A DNA stretch of 64,000 nucleotides from Serinus canaria (GCF_022539315.1 NC_066329.1:5555072-5619071), one strand, 5' to 3'. Positions 24,780-38,100 are shown, counted from the stretch's first letter. The notes: a model not told the origin generated them from the letters alone. Translations and numbers: made by a program.

Positions 24780-27700
24780 TGGACTGGCAAAGCCATCCAG
24801 AACCATGGCTTTGTCTTGGCGTTTCAAGTGACTGTCATTCTTGCAGCTGAGTTTTTATTTTATACACACACACTCTTTTCCTCCCTCTGACCTAGCTGTG
24901 TTATGACTGAAGCCACTCTAAATATATATATATAGAGAGAGAGATATAATCCCTTTGGAAAGAAAACCGTAAACCCCCCTGCAAATAAAATAAATTCTAA
25001 CTAATCTTGGCAGCTTTGTGAAGGGTTAGTGTGGATCTAAGATTTAGCTAATCCCACAAAAATGACTGGAGAAGGAAATCTGATTTCTCCATCTCGGGTG
25101 TAGATTTGAGGTGGTTATGATCTCCATTGTGCTGCAGCCTCCTATCCAAGGAAGGGGGAGGATGGCTGTTCCCAGCCCGGAAATGGACCAGAGGATTAAC
25201 TCCTTAAAAGAAGCAAATTATCCCTTTCTCTGGCCAAATGAAAGCTTTCCCATCAAAAGAGAGCTGTCATATCATACAATATGAGAGAAGAGAGAGTTCA
25301 GCTTAATAAAAAATCATTTTTAATGACAGCACAGCCTTTGGCTTTGCCAGAATTCTCTGTGAAAGTTGATTTATTTTCTGCTGAAAGCAGAGAAATTGTA
25401 TTTTTCTTCCTTCCCCTTTCCCCCATCTCTGCTGCCCTAATCACTGTAATAAAGCAGATGCTTTGCATGTATCCAACATACTCTTTGTAAGGATTCAAAG
25501 CCTTTAATAAATTAGATTACGAGCTGCTTGCAGCAGCTCTGCACCACAGCTTAGTGGAACGTAACCACCTCCCATGCAGCTGTGTGGGGAAGGGAAGGGG
25601 AGGATTGTTGCTGCTGGTGCCTCTGTGTGCTCTCAGTGAGCCATCCAGGCAGGAGTGTGGACTCACACATCCAGGAGCTGGACTCAGTACCACAGCCAAT
25701 TTTCCCAAAGCCAGTTAAATTCCCAGCTCCTGCCCAGCCAGAGAAACTGGGGAGAGGCCATGGCCAAGATTCAGGATGGGAAGGGAAGCCTGGCTCTGCC
25801 CCTCCCAAGGACAAACAACAAGGCCTGGCAGCTGCGATCCACAGGAGGAGAAGGAACATCTTGGATCCCGTGTTTTTAACTGACTGAGTAGCTGGGAATA
25901 AACTAGAGAAGGTGTGGTTGAGATCGGGTTGCTTAGCAAAGTTAAAGCCCAAGTTTGCTCGCCCTCAGTGCAGTTTAAGGCAAGGTGAGAAGCGAGGCCT
26001 CAGGAGCTCACATGGGGAGCACTCACACCTGGTGTTTCCTTGCAGTCCCTCTCATGGTACCCCAAGGAGAAACACGGGTGGGTGCTGTGAAACCACTGCA
26101 CACCAAAGATCCTGGACAGCTCAGCAATGCATCAGCATCCTGCAAAACCAACAGCCAGCCCAGGAGAGCCTCTCTCAGCTCCCTTCTTCTCTCCTCGTCC
26201 CTGCTCACTGCCTGTTCTTTCCCACCTGCAGGTCCCTCAGTGCTGGGAAGAGATGCCCCATAGCTGTTCTACTTGTGGCTCACTTCAAACCAAACTGCTG
26301 CTTTTCCTTCCATCCCTTTATTGGCCTCTCCTTCAGCTGTTCCAATGGTGTAACTTGGATTACAACTGAGCTCTGCAAATCTTTACCTTTTGGGATGAAA
26401 GCACCTTTGTAGCTGCTCAGTCTGGACGTGTTTACTCTGCCCTGCCAAGGTCTCAGCACTCCAGAGAGGCCCTGGGGATGCCCTAATTCCAGAGATCACT
26501 GAAACTGCTGCCAGCTTTTATGCATGTACCCAAACCCTGATGCAAGGGGTGGATGTGGGGCCAGGTTCTGCTCCCTACTCTGTGCTGGTCCAGAGGGGCC
26601 ACAGGGCTGGTGAGCTGGGATGTGCCATGGGCAGGGGCAGGATCTGACCAGCTCTGTTCAGATGCCTGAAGAGGATTAATTCTCCTTCCCCATCCTTAAC
26701 AAAGGATGCCTTTCCCTGGGCATCCTGTCCCAGCCCTGCCTTCCCACCACACACGCACTTAGCCTATTAGGATCTCTGCTGATTGCTTTCTTTCATTCCT
26801 CCCATACCTTTCACTACAGAAAATGGACTGGTAATACTTCTTTTATCAAAGAATTATGGGATTTAGGACCCAGATTGTACAAAGAGACTTTTGATAGCTG
26901 CTGGTAATCAAATCCCAATCGGCAGACACTTCTCTGCACCCTGTTACCAGAGAGGAATAAAGGAAGGGGATTTCTGATGTACTGTTTACTGAGCCTCTGG
27001 GAGATAGGATCGCTGGGCTATTTCATATTAGAAAAGGAAAGGAAAATAAAACAAGAAAGAAAAAACAGGCAGACAAGAGAGGACAATATAGATATAGATA
27101 AAAAGAAAAGAAACAGGTTCTTATAATTTTCTTATTGGTTAAGGAGATTCCAAAGCCATTATAGAGGATTAGCAAAAAGGTTAATCTGCTTTAGCTGTTC
27201 ACTTGTCAAAAGTGAATTTATAGGGTTTGAAAATCCTTCCTATGGTGAAACAAGAAAAAAAAATTCCCCCTTTCCCTCCTCTGCCCCTCCCTTCTGCAGG
27301 CAGCACAAGGTGATGGGAACAGGAACACTGGAAACCCTACAGCATGGCAGCACCCTCCTCTGCCTTGCCCCTGCCTGTGTGCTGGCACCCGTGGGAGCTC
27401 TCCTTTGGCAGCACTTCTGCCCACTCCCTATCACCAGTGTGGGGTGGCTGTGATGCTGAGGAAACAGAGGATCAGATGGGAAGGATGTAACCATCCTCCT
27501 GCACTCCTCTGCCTTACCTGGGACAAATCCTGGGCTCTTTCACTCATTGATATTGGCAGCAGTCTGGGCAAACCTGGACCCCTGGCTGCATTTGGGCTTC
27601 CAGATTGATTTCTAGAGCAGAACAGAGATGGAGGCTCCTGACAAATGTTGCCAAAAACTACAGTCTGGGGTCTTTCCATCCCCAAGGGAAGTGCTCAGCC

Positions 27701-27960
27701 CGGGATCCACATCTCAGTGCCTTCCTGGCCACCCAATGGAGCCACTGGTGCATGCCAGCTGTGTTTTCCTGGGCTGCCCGTGCCATGACTCATCCAAGCA
27801 AAGGATGCACATTACTCGATCCAGAACCACTGTGAGAAAGAACCCAGGGTAAAAACAATCCTTCAAAATCAAAACCAAGAAACATTTTCTGTGTAGCTGA
27901 AATTCAGTGAGATGTGCTAGTCAGGTGTTAAAATTATGTTTAATAAAAAACCAGAAGTCG
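24780..27960. other. Intergenic GSC2 / THADA-like, noncoding
   Basis: No protein-coding exon is recognisable. The sequence is mostly unique and not CpG-rich. It contains four TAATCC/GGATTA hexamers (25049-25054, 25193-25198, 26673-26678, 27166-27171), the core site bound by goosecoid-class K50 homeodomains. It also holds a perfect TTCACTT-N5-AAGTGAA inverted repeat at 27198-27216. It separates the divergently transcribed GSC2 and THADA-like genes and is the natural place for GSC2 enhancers, though nothing here proves that. Confidence 0.5.
24921..24947. repeat. (AT)n(AG)n microsatellite
   Basis: An AT dinucleotide run joined to an AG run, about 240 bp upstream of the GSC2 ATG. Confidence 0.9.
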
Positions 27961-28050
27961 TAAAATCATTGGATGGTTTGGATTGAAAGGGGCCTTCAAA
28001 GATGATCTTAAAATTGTGCCAATTAAAATTGTTCAACCCTGTGCCAACTA
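27961..28050 (-). mobile_element. CR1-like LINE 3'-end fragment
   Basis: The phrase ATGGTTTGGATTGAAAGG followed by GGCCTTCAAAGATGATCT is the diverged reverse complement of the 3' end of chicken-repeat-1 LINEs (ATGGTTTGGGTTGGAAGGGACCTTAAAGATCATCT type). Only the 3' part is present, so it is an old truncated copy. Confidence 0.75.
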
Positions 28051-28487
28051 ACATTAAGGGTTCTAATAAACTCATTTTGATTTGATGATAATTACAATAA
28101 ATCTCCCTCTCTCCCCAAAGGCCATTTCATTCCACAGGAAGAAGTGGAATCTCTCCATTGGGTAGTAGTGTTATTAGTGATTCTGCTAGTAGGGATGCTA
28201 CCAATAGTGGTGCTGGCTGGCAGAGATGGTGTCCGTGGTGGAGCACAAGGACTGTGGGGTACCAAACCCCCTCTTCTGCAACGAACCATGATGAGATCAG
28301 ACAACTGCTTCACCCTGGAGCATTCCAGCTGGCATTTCAGAGATCTTGAACCACCTCATGCTGTCCAAATTCCTCTGTGCTCGGCAGGCAGCACCCGGGT
28401 CTCAGGAGTTCTGGGCTGTCTCGCTTTTCCCCAACTACGGAAACAGCTTGGGATGATGATGCTTCTCAACTCCTGCCTTGCAGCTGG

Positions 28488-28545
28488 AGGAAGGAAGGAA
28501 GGAAGGAAACAAGCAAGCAAGCGAGCGAGCAAGCAAGCCAGCAAG
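28488..28545. repeat. (GGAA)n and (AAGC)n tetranucleotide repeat
   Basis: A GGAA run passes into AAGC/GAGC repeats just upstream of the THADA-like CpG island, 110-160 bp from its ATG. Length polymorphism is likely. Confidence 0.9.
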
Positions 28546-29130
28546 CGCCGCGGGTCCCGGGCGGCGCTGCTGCGGGCGGTGCTGCGCCGGGGCAGCGCCA
28601 GGGGGCGCCGCCGAGCGCCGCCGCGGGCCCGGCTCTGTGGTGCGGCCGCCATGGGCGCCGAGCGGGAGGCGCGGGCCTGCGCCGCCTTCTACGGCACACG
28701 GGGCCTCGCCCCCACGGTGCTCTCCTGCCTGCGCTGCCTGCGGCACTTCGCGGGGTAAGAGGGCGGGCCGCAGGGAGGGAGCTCCCGCTATCCCCCGGCG
28801 GCGGCTGTACCGGGAAACCCCCGGCGTGTAGCGCCCGTGCATCCCGCGGGCGCGGGTTGGGAGAGAGGAAGGGAGGGCGGGCAGATCGATACCCAGCGGG
28901 GGTTGGAGCCACGCTCGCAGTGCTCCCCATTTCCTTCCAGCCTGCTCAGCAGCAGCAGGGCTGCGGTTTTTAGGATTTTCGTGCCCTTCTGCCCACCGAG
29001 GGTTTGCAGTGCGCTGAGCTTTGAGGATCTCGTGTAGCTCCCTCCCCCCGCCGCCCTCCGTCCGTCCCTCCGTGCCCGCGCTGGTGCAGAGCTGAGCGCA
29101 GCTGGGAGGGAGGAGCGCCGCAGGCTGGGG
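28540..29130 (+). promoter_or_regulatory. CpG island / THADA-like promoter
   Basis: A CpG-dense block contains the first coding exon of the THADA-like gene and most of its first intron. The proposed ATG at 28651 has an ideal Kozak context (gccgccATGg). Confidence 0.75.
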
Positions 29131-32100
29131 CACTCCAAGCCCGTATCCCACTGAGTCGGGCTATTCCCCCGCTACAAACTTCACCGAGCCGGGGTATCCT
29201 CACCCCTGCCCTTGTCCTGTTCCAGGAGCACTGCCAAGAGATGCAGAGAGAAGCACCTGGAGGAGGCTCTCCAGCTGACACGGGTGCTGAGCGAGGGTCT
29301 GCAGGCGCTGGGTGAGGCAGAGGCACGACCCCTGCTCCGCTGTGTCCTGGCTTTCCAGATGGAGGCAACCAGCAGCTGCAGCTGCTTCCAGAAACTGGAA
29401 CAGGTCTGTAAGGCTGGGCTAGCTTTGCCCACTCCTGGCACAGCTCTGTAGCTTTCTGGCATCCATAGCAGCAGAGGGGCTCAGAGGTGGTGCAGGCTCC
29501 CCCAGTAGCACTTGGCAGTGGTGTCTCCCAGGGGTCTGGGCAGAGCAGCTGACTTGGGGTGTCTCTTGGCAGATGGTGACCCAGCTGGCAGTGGGGAAGG
29601 AAGCCCTGTTGGCTCAGGAGGTGGACACACTGCTCACTGGCCTGGCACTGCAGGGAGAGGTGAGAGAACCCTGGCTGTGCAGTGTCACTGGCTTTCATGG
29701 GGACTTGTCTGGAGACCATGTGTCATGGGGACCTCCTGGTTTGGGCTGCCTCCTGTCCTTCACTTCACTTGCCATGATGCTGGGGATTTGCCCTTGCGTG
29801 CAGCTGGCAGCATGTGGCTGCCTATCACATCAGCCCTTTGCTCATCCCTGGGGCAGCTCCTGGCACTGGCAGAACCCTCCTGCCCAAGGCACTGAGCCCC
29901 AGCACGTTGTCACACAGGACAAACTATTCTTCTGTGCCTGCAGGTGCTGTCTCCTGAGGACCTTCAGTCAGGTTAGCCTCTGTTCCTTACCTTCTGGGGT
30001 TTCCTCCCAGCTCACACCACGAGTGCACAGAACATTTCCTGCCAACCCAGACTGGGTACTCAGCCCTCATGGGAGGGCAGCGGGGATTGGCCAGATCCAT
30101 GTGATCTCTGCAGAGGTCCCAGCAGCACCCACAGCTGGAAACCAGACAAGCCAAAGCATGCCCTGCATCCCAGCCCCTTCTTACCTCATTCACCAATGCC
30201 CTTGGCTGAACTGGGAGCAGGGCTGGCTGCAGGAGGGCCGGGGGCTGATGCTGTCCCCTTGCCCGCAGTGTCCATGTTCCTGGAGGAGAGCAGCCTGGGC
30301 CGGCAGCACTGGCGGCAGAACCTGGCCCTGCTGCTGCAGCGCCTGGCCAGCACCCTGCACTGGGTGCTGCAGGGCCAGCCCACACCTGTTAGCACCTGGG
30401 GCTACCTGATCATCAAGGTAAGAGCCACACTGGGCAGCAGGGGAGGGATCAGTACCTGCAAGGCCAGGCCGGGCACCAGCAGCAGTGTCCAGAGGGATGT
30501 AACGCTTGGAGCTGCTTTGAGTGGCCATTCCTGGGGCATTGCTGCCTTTTCAGAGGTAAGGAATACTGATCAGCCCTGTGGCACTTCCTGCTCCTCCAGG
30601 CCTGCCTCCAGGTCTTCCAGGTGCTGCCAGAGGATGTGGCTCCCCTGGTGTGGAGCACATCAGGAAAGAGTGAGACCCTGCAGAGCCTCTTGGGACTGCT
30701 ACTGGAGGTGGCTTGGGGGAAGGTGGGTACAGCCCTGGGAGGGGTGGAGCTGCTTGTCCCAAGGAGCAGAGCAGTGCTGTCCTTTCTGGGTGTTTTCCCT
30801 ATTCCCCTCCCCAGGGCAAGCCTGCAGAGGCAGCCCAGTGTCTGGCATGTCTGAGGGACCCCATGTAGCTGTTTGCAGGTGCAATTAAATGTGGTTGGGG
30901 TTTAAATGCTGTTTTGAGTTGTGCCTTTGCCTCCCTGTGAGTCCAGGCCCTGAACAAGGACACGAGGCTGCTGGCAGGCACAGCCATGAGCATGTTGGTG
31001 AACACGGCCCCCCAGCCCCAGCACGGAGCCAGTGCAGTGCTGACCCTGTTCCAGCTCCCCAGCCGAGGTGCGTGCTCTCTCCTGAGCTGAGGAGGGCCTC
31101 TGGCAAAGGGTGGCTGGCATGTTTGGGTGTGAGGGGACAGAGGCTGGTTCCAGGCTGGACTCTGCTGCTCTGCCTCTCTCGGGGTCTGGGAGCTCCAGGT
31201 GTCTCCAGCCAGCTCCCGTGGATGTTCTGGAATGAGCCATGGCAGTTGCTCTCAGAGCAGCATTTGGGTTTGCCACCTTCCTTCCATCCAGTGCAGCCAT
31301 TTTCCAGCAGGCACTGAGGAGCTGAAGTTTGGGGAGCTGGTGTTGGAAGTGCCCCCTGTCCTGGAACCAGATGGGCTGGAGAAGCTGGTGCTTACCAGAG
31401 GCGTGCTGACGTGCTGCAAGATGGACATCCTCAGCTGCCAGCTGGAGGGCCTCCCCCACAAGGTAGGAGAACTCAAACCTGGTGGACAGGGCTTGAGGGA
31501 GCCCTTGGAGAGGGCTGGCAGTTGCCTGTGGTGCCTGCAGATCCTTGGGGGATGAGGCCAGGCTGCAGCCCTCCACACCAGCAGCTCCATGCATCCTGCT
31601 AAGCTCAGCCAGTTGGCCAAAGAGCTTTTTCCAAAGACATCCAAGCAGGGATTTCTCTTTCCTGGGGATGTGGGAAACAAAGAGATGCCAAGAGCCCCTA
31701 TACAAGCAAAACAGTGTTCACCCTGTGTTCCCATGGCATGAACTTGGGGCTGTCCCTGCAGAGCACAGCCTCATCTCTGCCCAGCTCTAGCCTCTCCCAA
31801 GTCCTCACAAGCTGAGGACTGCCAGGCAGGGAGCAGAGGTGTGCTCTGTGAGAGCAGGAGAACCAGGAGCACTCTCCTTGCCTGTCTCATGGTAGGATTT
31901 TCCCCAGTGGAAATTCTGTGCCTGCCCTCTCCCTGAGCTGCTGTGCCCCTGCAGGCCTGCCTGCTGCTGGACATGGTCTTTCCTGCGGTGTGTGCCCTGA
32001 CCAGGGAGCAGAAGGACTGCCACTACTACTGCTTCCAAGGTAGGAGACTGATCCTGCCATGGCAGGGAGGGCTGGGAAGATGCTTCCCAGGGAAGGTGCT

Positions 32101-35100
32101 TTTCTGGGTCTTAGTAGCTGCTTTGGAAACTGCTATTAATTTCTATTCCTGCCCAATGGACACTTGCCCTCTTGGGCTCTTGTGTACCTAACAGGGGATC
32201 TGCTGCCCCTGCACACAGGGTGCTTAAGGCCACAGCCTGTGCTGGTCTGGTGCAAGTGAGTCTGGGGGAGGGCTGCAGCTGAGCTCTCTGTTTTGGCAGC
32301 CTGTGCACTGTGGCTGCAGCGCCTGCGGGAGGGCCTGGCTGCTCTCTGGCACCTGACGGGGACCCACATCCTGGCCCAGGATTCTGAACTCCTCCAGGAG
32401 CTCACCCAGCTGCTGTGGAACAACGCAGAGACACCGGTAAGGACACAGTGCCAAAGGGCACCGAGTGTGGCAGCCAGGAACAGATCTTCCTTCACCTGGC
32501 TCAGCTGCTGTTCCCAGCCCATAACATCCCTGCCTGTTCAGCTCCATCAGCCAAAAAGAGTCCCTTGCCTGCAGCTGCCAGGGCAGGGACAGTCACACTG
32601 CTGAGGTCCTGGCATTTGTCACACACAGTCTGTAAAGAGCCATGTCCCTGTGCTTCACCTGCCACAGGACAGCAAGACATGAGGGGTAGCCCACCCTAAC
32701 CCCCCTGTTTGTTGTCTTTCTCCCACAGGTGGAAGGTGTGTCTGAGTTCATCCACAGCTCCTTCCGATTGCTCCTGGAGATCTACCACCTGGAATGCCAG
32801 CACTTCCAGGACCAGGAAAGACCCCTCTACCAACAGATGCTGCAGAGGGTGGTCTCAATGCCATGGCAGATCAAAGCAAGATACGTGCCCCTGTGTGCCA
32901 TCGTCCCCTACATGGGCAGCCAGCAGGTAGGGAAGACAGGGGTGTGGGGAGTCTTGGTGTCAGCTGGCTCTGCTGCTGAGGTGTCACAGCCTCTGTCCAC
33001 TGCCTGTCACCTTCTCCCCAGCTCAGCTCTGTGGGCAGGGAACCTTCCTACCCAGAGAGGCTATTTTAGCATCCCTGTGATAGTGAGCTACAGCAGTGCA
33101 TCCCTGGGGAGTGCCACTGGGAAGGGAAGCTTTGCCTGTCAGTGCCCACTAAAAGTTCGCCAGAAGCAGCTTTGAGGTCCCAGAGAAATTCAGTGCCAGG
33201 GGTGACTGCAGTGTGGCCTGTACCCATCTGTCTTTCCCCCAAATGCAGCTTTCAGCCCAACAGGGAGATGAGGGTCACCTGCCTTTCTCCCAGGTGCTGG
33301 ATGCCTACCCAGACCTGCCAAAGCATCTCCTGAGCTGCCTCTCCACCAACCACCTGTGTCCCGCCGCTGCCGAGGTGTACAAGGTCCTGGTGCGGCAGCA
33401 GTGCAGCGAGTGGAGGGATGGGCAGCAGGGCACAGAGGAGGCCCTGGCAGAGCAGTGGGCACTGTGCTGGCTCCCCCTGCTCTCCCAGGGCCTCTGCTCT
33501 CCCCTGCCCATCCTGCAGAGCAACAGTGCCAACCACCTCCTCACCTGGACCCTGCGGCAGCTCCCAGCCACCCAGGCGCTGCTGGCCGCCCAGTTTGGTG
33601 GCCAGGACACGATGTCGCTCCGGGCTTGGGTGTCCGTGCTGAAGGCACAGAAGAGTGTGGCAGGGGTCCTGCCGCTGGAGGATGAGACTCTGGAGCGGCT
33701 CTCCCGCTGCCTGGGCACCCGCGAGGAGGGTGTTCGGCTGGCAGCGCTGGGCCTGCTCTGCTGCAGCCCCAACACCAACCAGCCCCTCTCGGGCACCGAG
33801 GTGCGGCTGCTGCGGGAGTTCCTGCCCCTCAACCTCAACTGCGACTCCTCCTCGTTCCGGCAGCTGCTGCAGGCAGCGGTGAGGAAGGCGCTGGTCCGGC
33901 TGCGGGACAGCTCGCTGGCCCAGCTGCGGGGGAAGGTGCCGGCAGAGGGAGCTGAGCAGCTCGCCCAGGCAGTAGGTGAGGCAGCCACCGAGCACCTGCA
34001 CCGCAGCCCTGGGAGATTCACATGTGCTCGGCATCCCTTGCTGCCATGCTCTCTGCCCACAGGCTTTGTGGAATGGCTGCTGCGGCTCAGCATCGCCTCG
34101 CTCAGCCCAGGCTCCAACTACCAGAGGAAGAAGACGGCTCTGCTCCTCCTGGCCGCTGTTTTGGAGACCTGCACAGACACCTGGAGCCCCCACAGGAAGA
34201 AAGGCCAGCCCCCACGTGAGTACAGGCAAGCCACCTGGAGTATCACCTGCAGCTGTGGAGATGCTCCCAGCCAATCCCATGCCACTGCCCCGTGTCCCCA
34301 ACACAGGGACCATGGCCACACTGCTGAGCTACGCCAGGCAGAGAGGCTGCTGGGACTTCTTCTCCCAGCCCAATTTGTTGGCACTGCTAAGCTGCCTGCA
34401 GGACAGCACTAACGAGGTGAGCCTCATAAAGCCCAAGGGAGGTCATAAAGATGCCTGCCTTGGCCTCAAGCAGGCTCAGAGAAGCCCACCATGGTTCCCA
34501 TTCTCCCATGTCCCACTTTTCCCCATGTCTTCTCTGTCCTGGCAGATCAGAGACTTGGCCTCAGAGCTGCTTGTCCGCTACTTCCCCACCACATTCCCTG
34601 AGCCCATTGCCCTGGCTCTCTTCCAGCTGGCCCAGGACACCCTGGGCAGCCCCCGAGTGCAGGAGGCTGAAGCTGGAGCTGTGCTGATGAAGACCATCCT
34701 GCAGAAGTATGAGCTTCTGGCATGCCCCTCCCTCTCCCTGTGGTGGCACAGGACCCTCCAAGAGTGTGTTGGCAGCACTGGTGTTTCACCAGTCTGTGGT
34801 CACAGATGGGGTTTGCAATAGCTTTGCAGTGGGAAGCTGGGGAGGGCTGAGGTGCAGGAGTCTGCACTGGGGGAGGAAGGAGCTGTGTAGCACAAGATGG
34901 GCAGGAAATTCCCTGGTACTCACAGCAGGATCTGCCTGTGTCCCCAGGTCAGACAGTGGCACCATGAAGAGCCTGTCCCTGGAGGCTGAGGCAGCCCTGA
35001 CACTGCCCGGCCGAGGGCTGTGCTTTGCCCAGCACCTTCTTCACCTGCTGCAAGCCCAGTACAAGGTGGCATGCCAGGACCTGCTGCGGGCAGCAGCCAC

Positions 35101-38100
35101 CGCACCAATGCACGGTATGGCCCCAGCTGGGCAGGGCGGGCAGGGCAGGGCAGCTCCTGCAGCAGCTGCCTGGGACCCGGAGCAGGCCAAAATCATGGCA
35201 GGACTCCGGCCACAGCTCTTTGTTGGTGCCACATCCTTGCCTTGGTTTCCCTGTTTTGGTACTGCCCCTGCCTTGCACAGCCCTCACCCCAGGCCCTGTT
35301 GACTCCCCTGCCCCTGAGCCACGTCAGCCACGGGCTCAGGCAGGAGAGCCAGGGCTGTGCTGACAGCACAGTGAGCAGAGGTGGGTGTTCTGCAGGAGCC
35401 ATCACAGCCCTGCGCAGGTGCCTGCTCCAGGTGCCAGAGGTGGCCATCTCCATGCAGGCAGCAGAGTTGGTGCAGAGCTGGCAGGAGCTTCTCACCTGCC
35501 TCGTGACCACAGTGAGAGACATCACCTCCCTCCTCCTGGGGGCTCTGCAGAGCCAGCAAGGCCCTGGTGCTGATGAGCAAGGTGAGTGTGTCCCCATAGT
35601 GGCAGAACCAGCCCTGGGATCCATCCCTTTGAGCCGCTGACGACTCCATCACAGTCATTCCTGGCCCAGCAGCCCTCCAGCCCCAGGGGAGTGCACTTGC
35701 TTTGGGCTTAGTTCCTCTAGCAGGGGACCATTGTGGGGCCGGGCCCGGCTTTGCGTCCCTTTCTCAACTCCAAGGGAGAAAAGGAGCACTAGAGGCAAAA
35801 GCCTTCCAGGAGCAGCGAGGCATCTGCCAGATGAAAACAGCTGGGAAAGAAGGGGCTGGCAGAGACCTTACAGGCCTTGGAAAGAGCAGTGGGGGAAATG
35901 CAGCTGCATTCCTGAGTGGGGCATGTAGCAGGGCAGGAGCCATTGCCATTTGTGTGCATTCTGACAGGGGACTACAGGTCCTCCCAAACTCCAGCAGCAT
36001 CTCCCTCACACTGCCCTACACCCTGCTCAGACCTTGCTTTTCCTTTTGCAGCTGCTGCCCCATCATTTGCAGAGATGGGGAATGCCATTGGCTCCCTCAT
36101 CATGCTGGGGAAGGGCCAGGGACAAGAGGAAGAGGAGGGTGACTCAGTCCTGCTGTCAGAGGAGCACAGCCTGATCCTGACATGCTGCTGGGTGTCAGTG
36201 AAGGTGGGAACCCCTCCTCATGGTACTGGGAGAGGGGCAGCCCAGCATGGCACCCATCATCCAGCCTTCCCCAGCTTCACTTCCCCCTGGTGCATTCGCT
36301 GAGGATGAGCATGGGAGAAGTTCTGTCCTTACTTCAGTGCTCTCACAGATGTCCTCACCCTCTTCCAGGAAGGAGGCAGCTAGCAGGCTCCCCAAAAGCA
36401 GCCCCCTCCCTGCCCTTAAGGAGCCCAGCTTCTTCCTAGTCACTGATAGTCCCCCACTGTGGCAGAGCCAGGCTACCTGGTTTGCAGCCCTGCTGCCACC
36501 CATCCCAGCTTCTCCTCCTCCCTGCCAGTCTTGCTGACTTTCCTCTTCTTCCCAGGAGATTGGGCTGCTCCTGGGGGGCCTGGCTGAGCTGCTGCTATCC
36601 CCAGCACTGCCTGCTGAAGCGGGGCCCCTCCTGCCACTCCCCACCCTGCAGATGGCCACCAGGGTGTTCCAGGAAATCCTGCTGCGGTGCCGGCACTGGG
36701 TAAGGGCAGATCTGGGCCCTTGGCCATCCCTGCAGCCCTGTCCCTGCCCTGGCATGCTGGGGGTGGAGGGAGGGCAAGTGCAGTAGGGTCTGCTGTGGGG
36801 CAGGGCATGGAGATGGCTGGAAATCTCCTGGCTGGGATCCCAGTGCCAGACCCTATCACATCCCCACACCACCATGTCTTCTCACTTGCTCTTTCCCTTC
36901 ACAAAGAGTTGTCTGGGGGCATGGGGGTCTGGTGGGTGCAGCCTTTGGGGTGCTTGTCCTGACGATGCTCTGCCCCAGGGAGCAGTGGAGGGCTGCAGCA
37001 TGGGCTTCACCAAATTCTGTGCTGCACTGCTGAACCACCCAGATCCGGAGCTGCAGGCCATCCCACGGGCCGTGCTGGAGCAGGTACCGTACTCATGGTG
37101 CCTCTTGTTTCCCATGTGCCCCAGGGAGCACCAGAGGCATTTCTGCACTCCCTGGGGCAAGCACCCTCCTGGCAGCTGAGGAGCTGGTGCAGAGCTGGTG
37201 CAAGCTGGTGCCCTCCTGGCAGGGTAGCTGCTGGTTCCAGGTGTCAGGTTTCCAGCCACATCTCAGGTGGATTTTGTTTCTCTCTCAGGGCTTGGAAGCA
37301 CTGGGTGGGCCCCGGAGCAGCTCGATCACACGCCGTGCTGCCGGCTTCCCCATGCTCTTCCTCTGCATCGTCAGCGGGGAGGCCCCGGCGCTGGCACGGC
37401 CGCTCCTGACCCACTGCATCCAGACACTGCTGACCTTGGCTGCCACGGCACTGCCACAGGACTGGGACCAGACCCTCGACCTCCCGCAGGTCAGTGTGGC
37501 GCTCCTGGCTGCTGGAGCCCCTCTGGGGACAGGGTGATCTCTGCTGGGTTACCTGAAGGGAGCTGTGCCAGGTACCCAGTGTGAGACTGTGAGAACTCAG
37601 AGTGGGCAAAAATCCACAGCCCTGGTCACACTGTCCAGCCTGGCAGCCTAGGAGCTGATGGTCTTTTGGCTCCCCTGTCTTTTCCCACCCTCTTCCCCTG
37701 GCATAGTAGCATGAGCCCCCTCCCCAGATGGTGCCCCTAAGCCCCTGTGCTCTCCCCAGGTGTGTGCCCTCCACGTGCTGCAGACGCTGGTCCGTGGTGC
37801 GGGGCTGGGTGGGGCAGTGCTGTGCCACGCCACACCCATGATGGCCCTGGCACTGCGGGGCCTGGGCTCGCCCTGCTGGGCCATGAGGAACGCAGCCATC
37901 CAGCTCTTCAGTGAGTACTGACAGAGAGAGATCCACAGCCCCCAGGGTTCAGAGCCTGTGTGGGGTGAAGTGCAGGGGGTTGGCAGGGTTGGATGGGACC
38001 TGTCACTGCCTTCTCTGTCCCTGCAGGTGCCCTCACATCCCGGCTCCTGGGACAGCCATGGAGCCACAGGGATGGCTGCCCATCAGAGGGGCTGAGCCTG

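Noticed and set aside
28963..29040. Possible additional THADA-like exon in intron 1
   Set aside because: Exon 1 (phase 2) joins directly to the acceptor before 29226 and gives a continuous frame, so no extra exon is needed.
28435..29151. Minus-strand 238-codon reading frame
   Set aside because: It is antisense to the CpG island and exon 1 of the THADA-like gene and crosses a tetranucleotide repeat. Its composition is low complexity.
29404..29413. Alternative donor GTAAGG at 29408 for THADA-like exon 2
   Set aside because: It has a better consensus than GTCTGT at 29404, but it shifts the frame out of the following exons, whose translation matches the family.
33252..34319. Minus-strand reading frames of 355 and 270 codons
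   Set aside because: They are antisense to exons 12-14 of the THADA-like gene. High third-position GC removes stops on the opposite strand, and no domain is visible.
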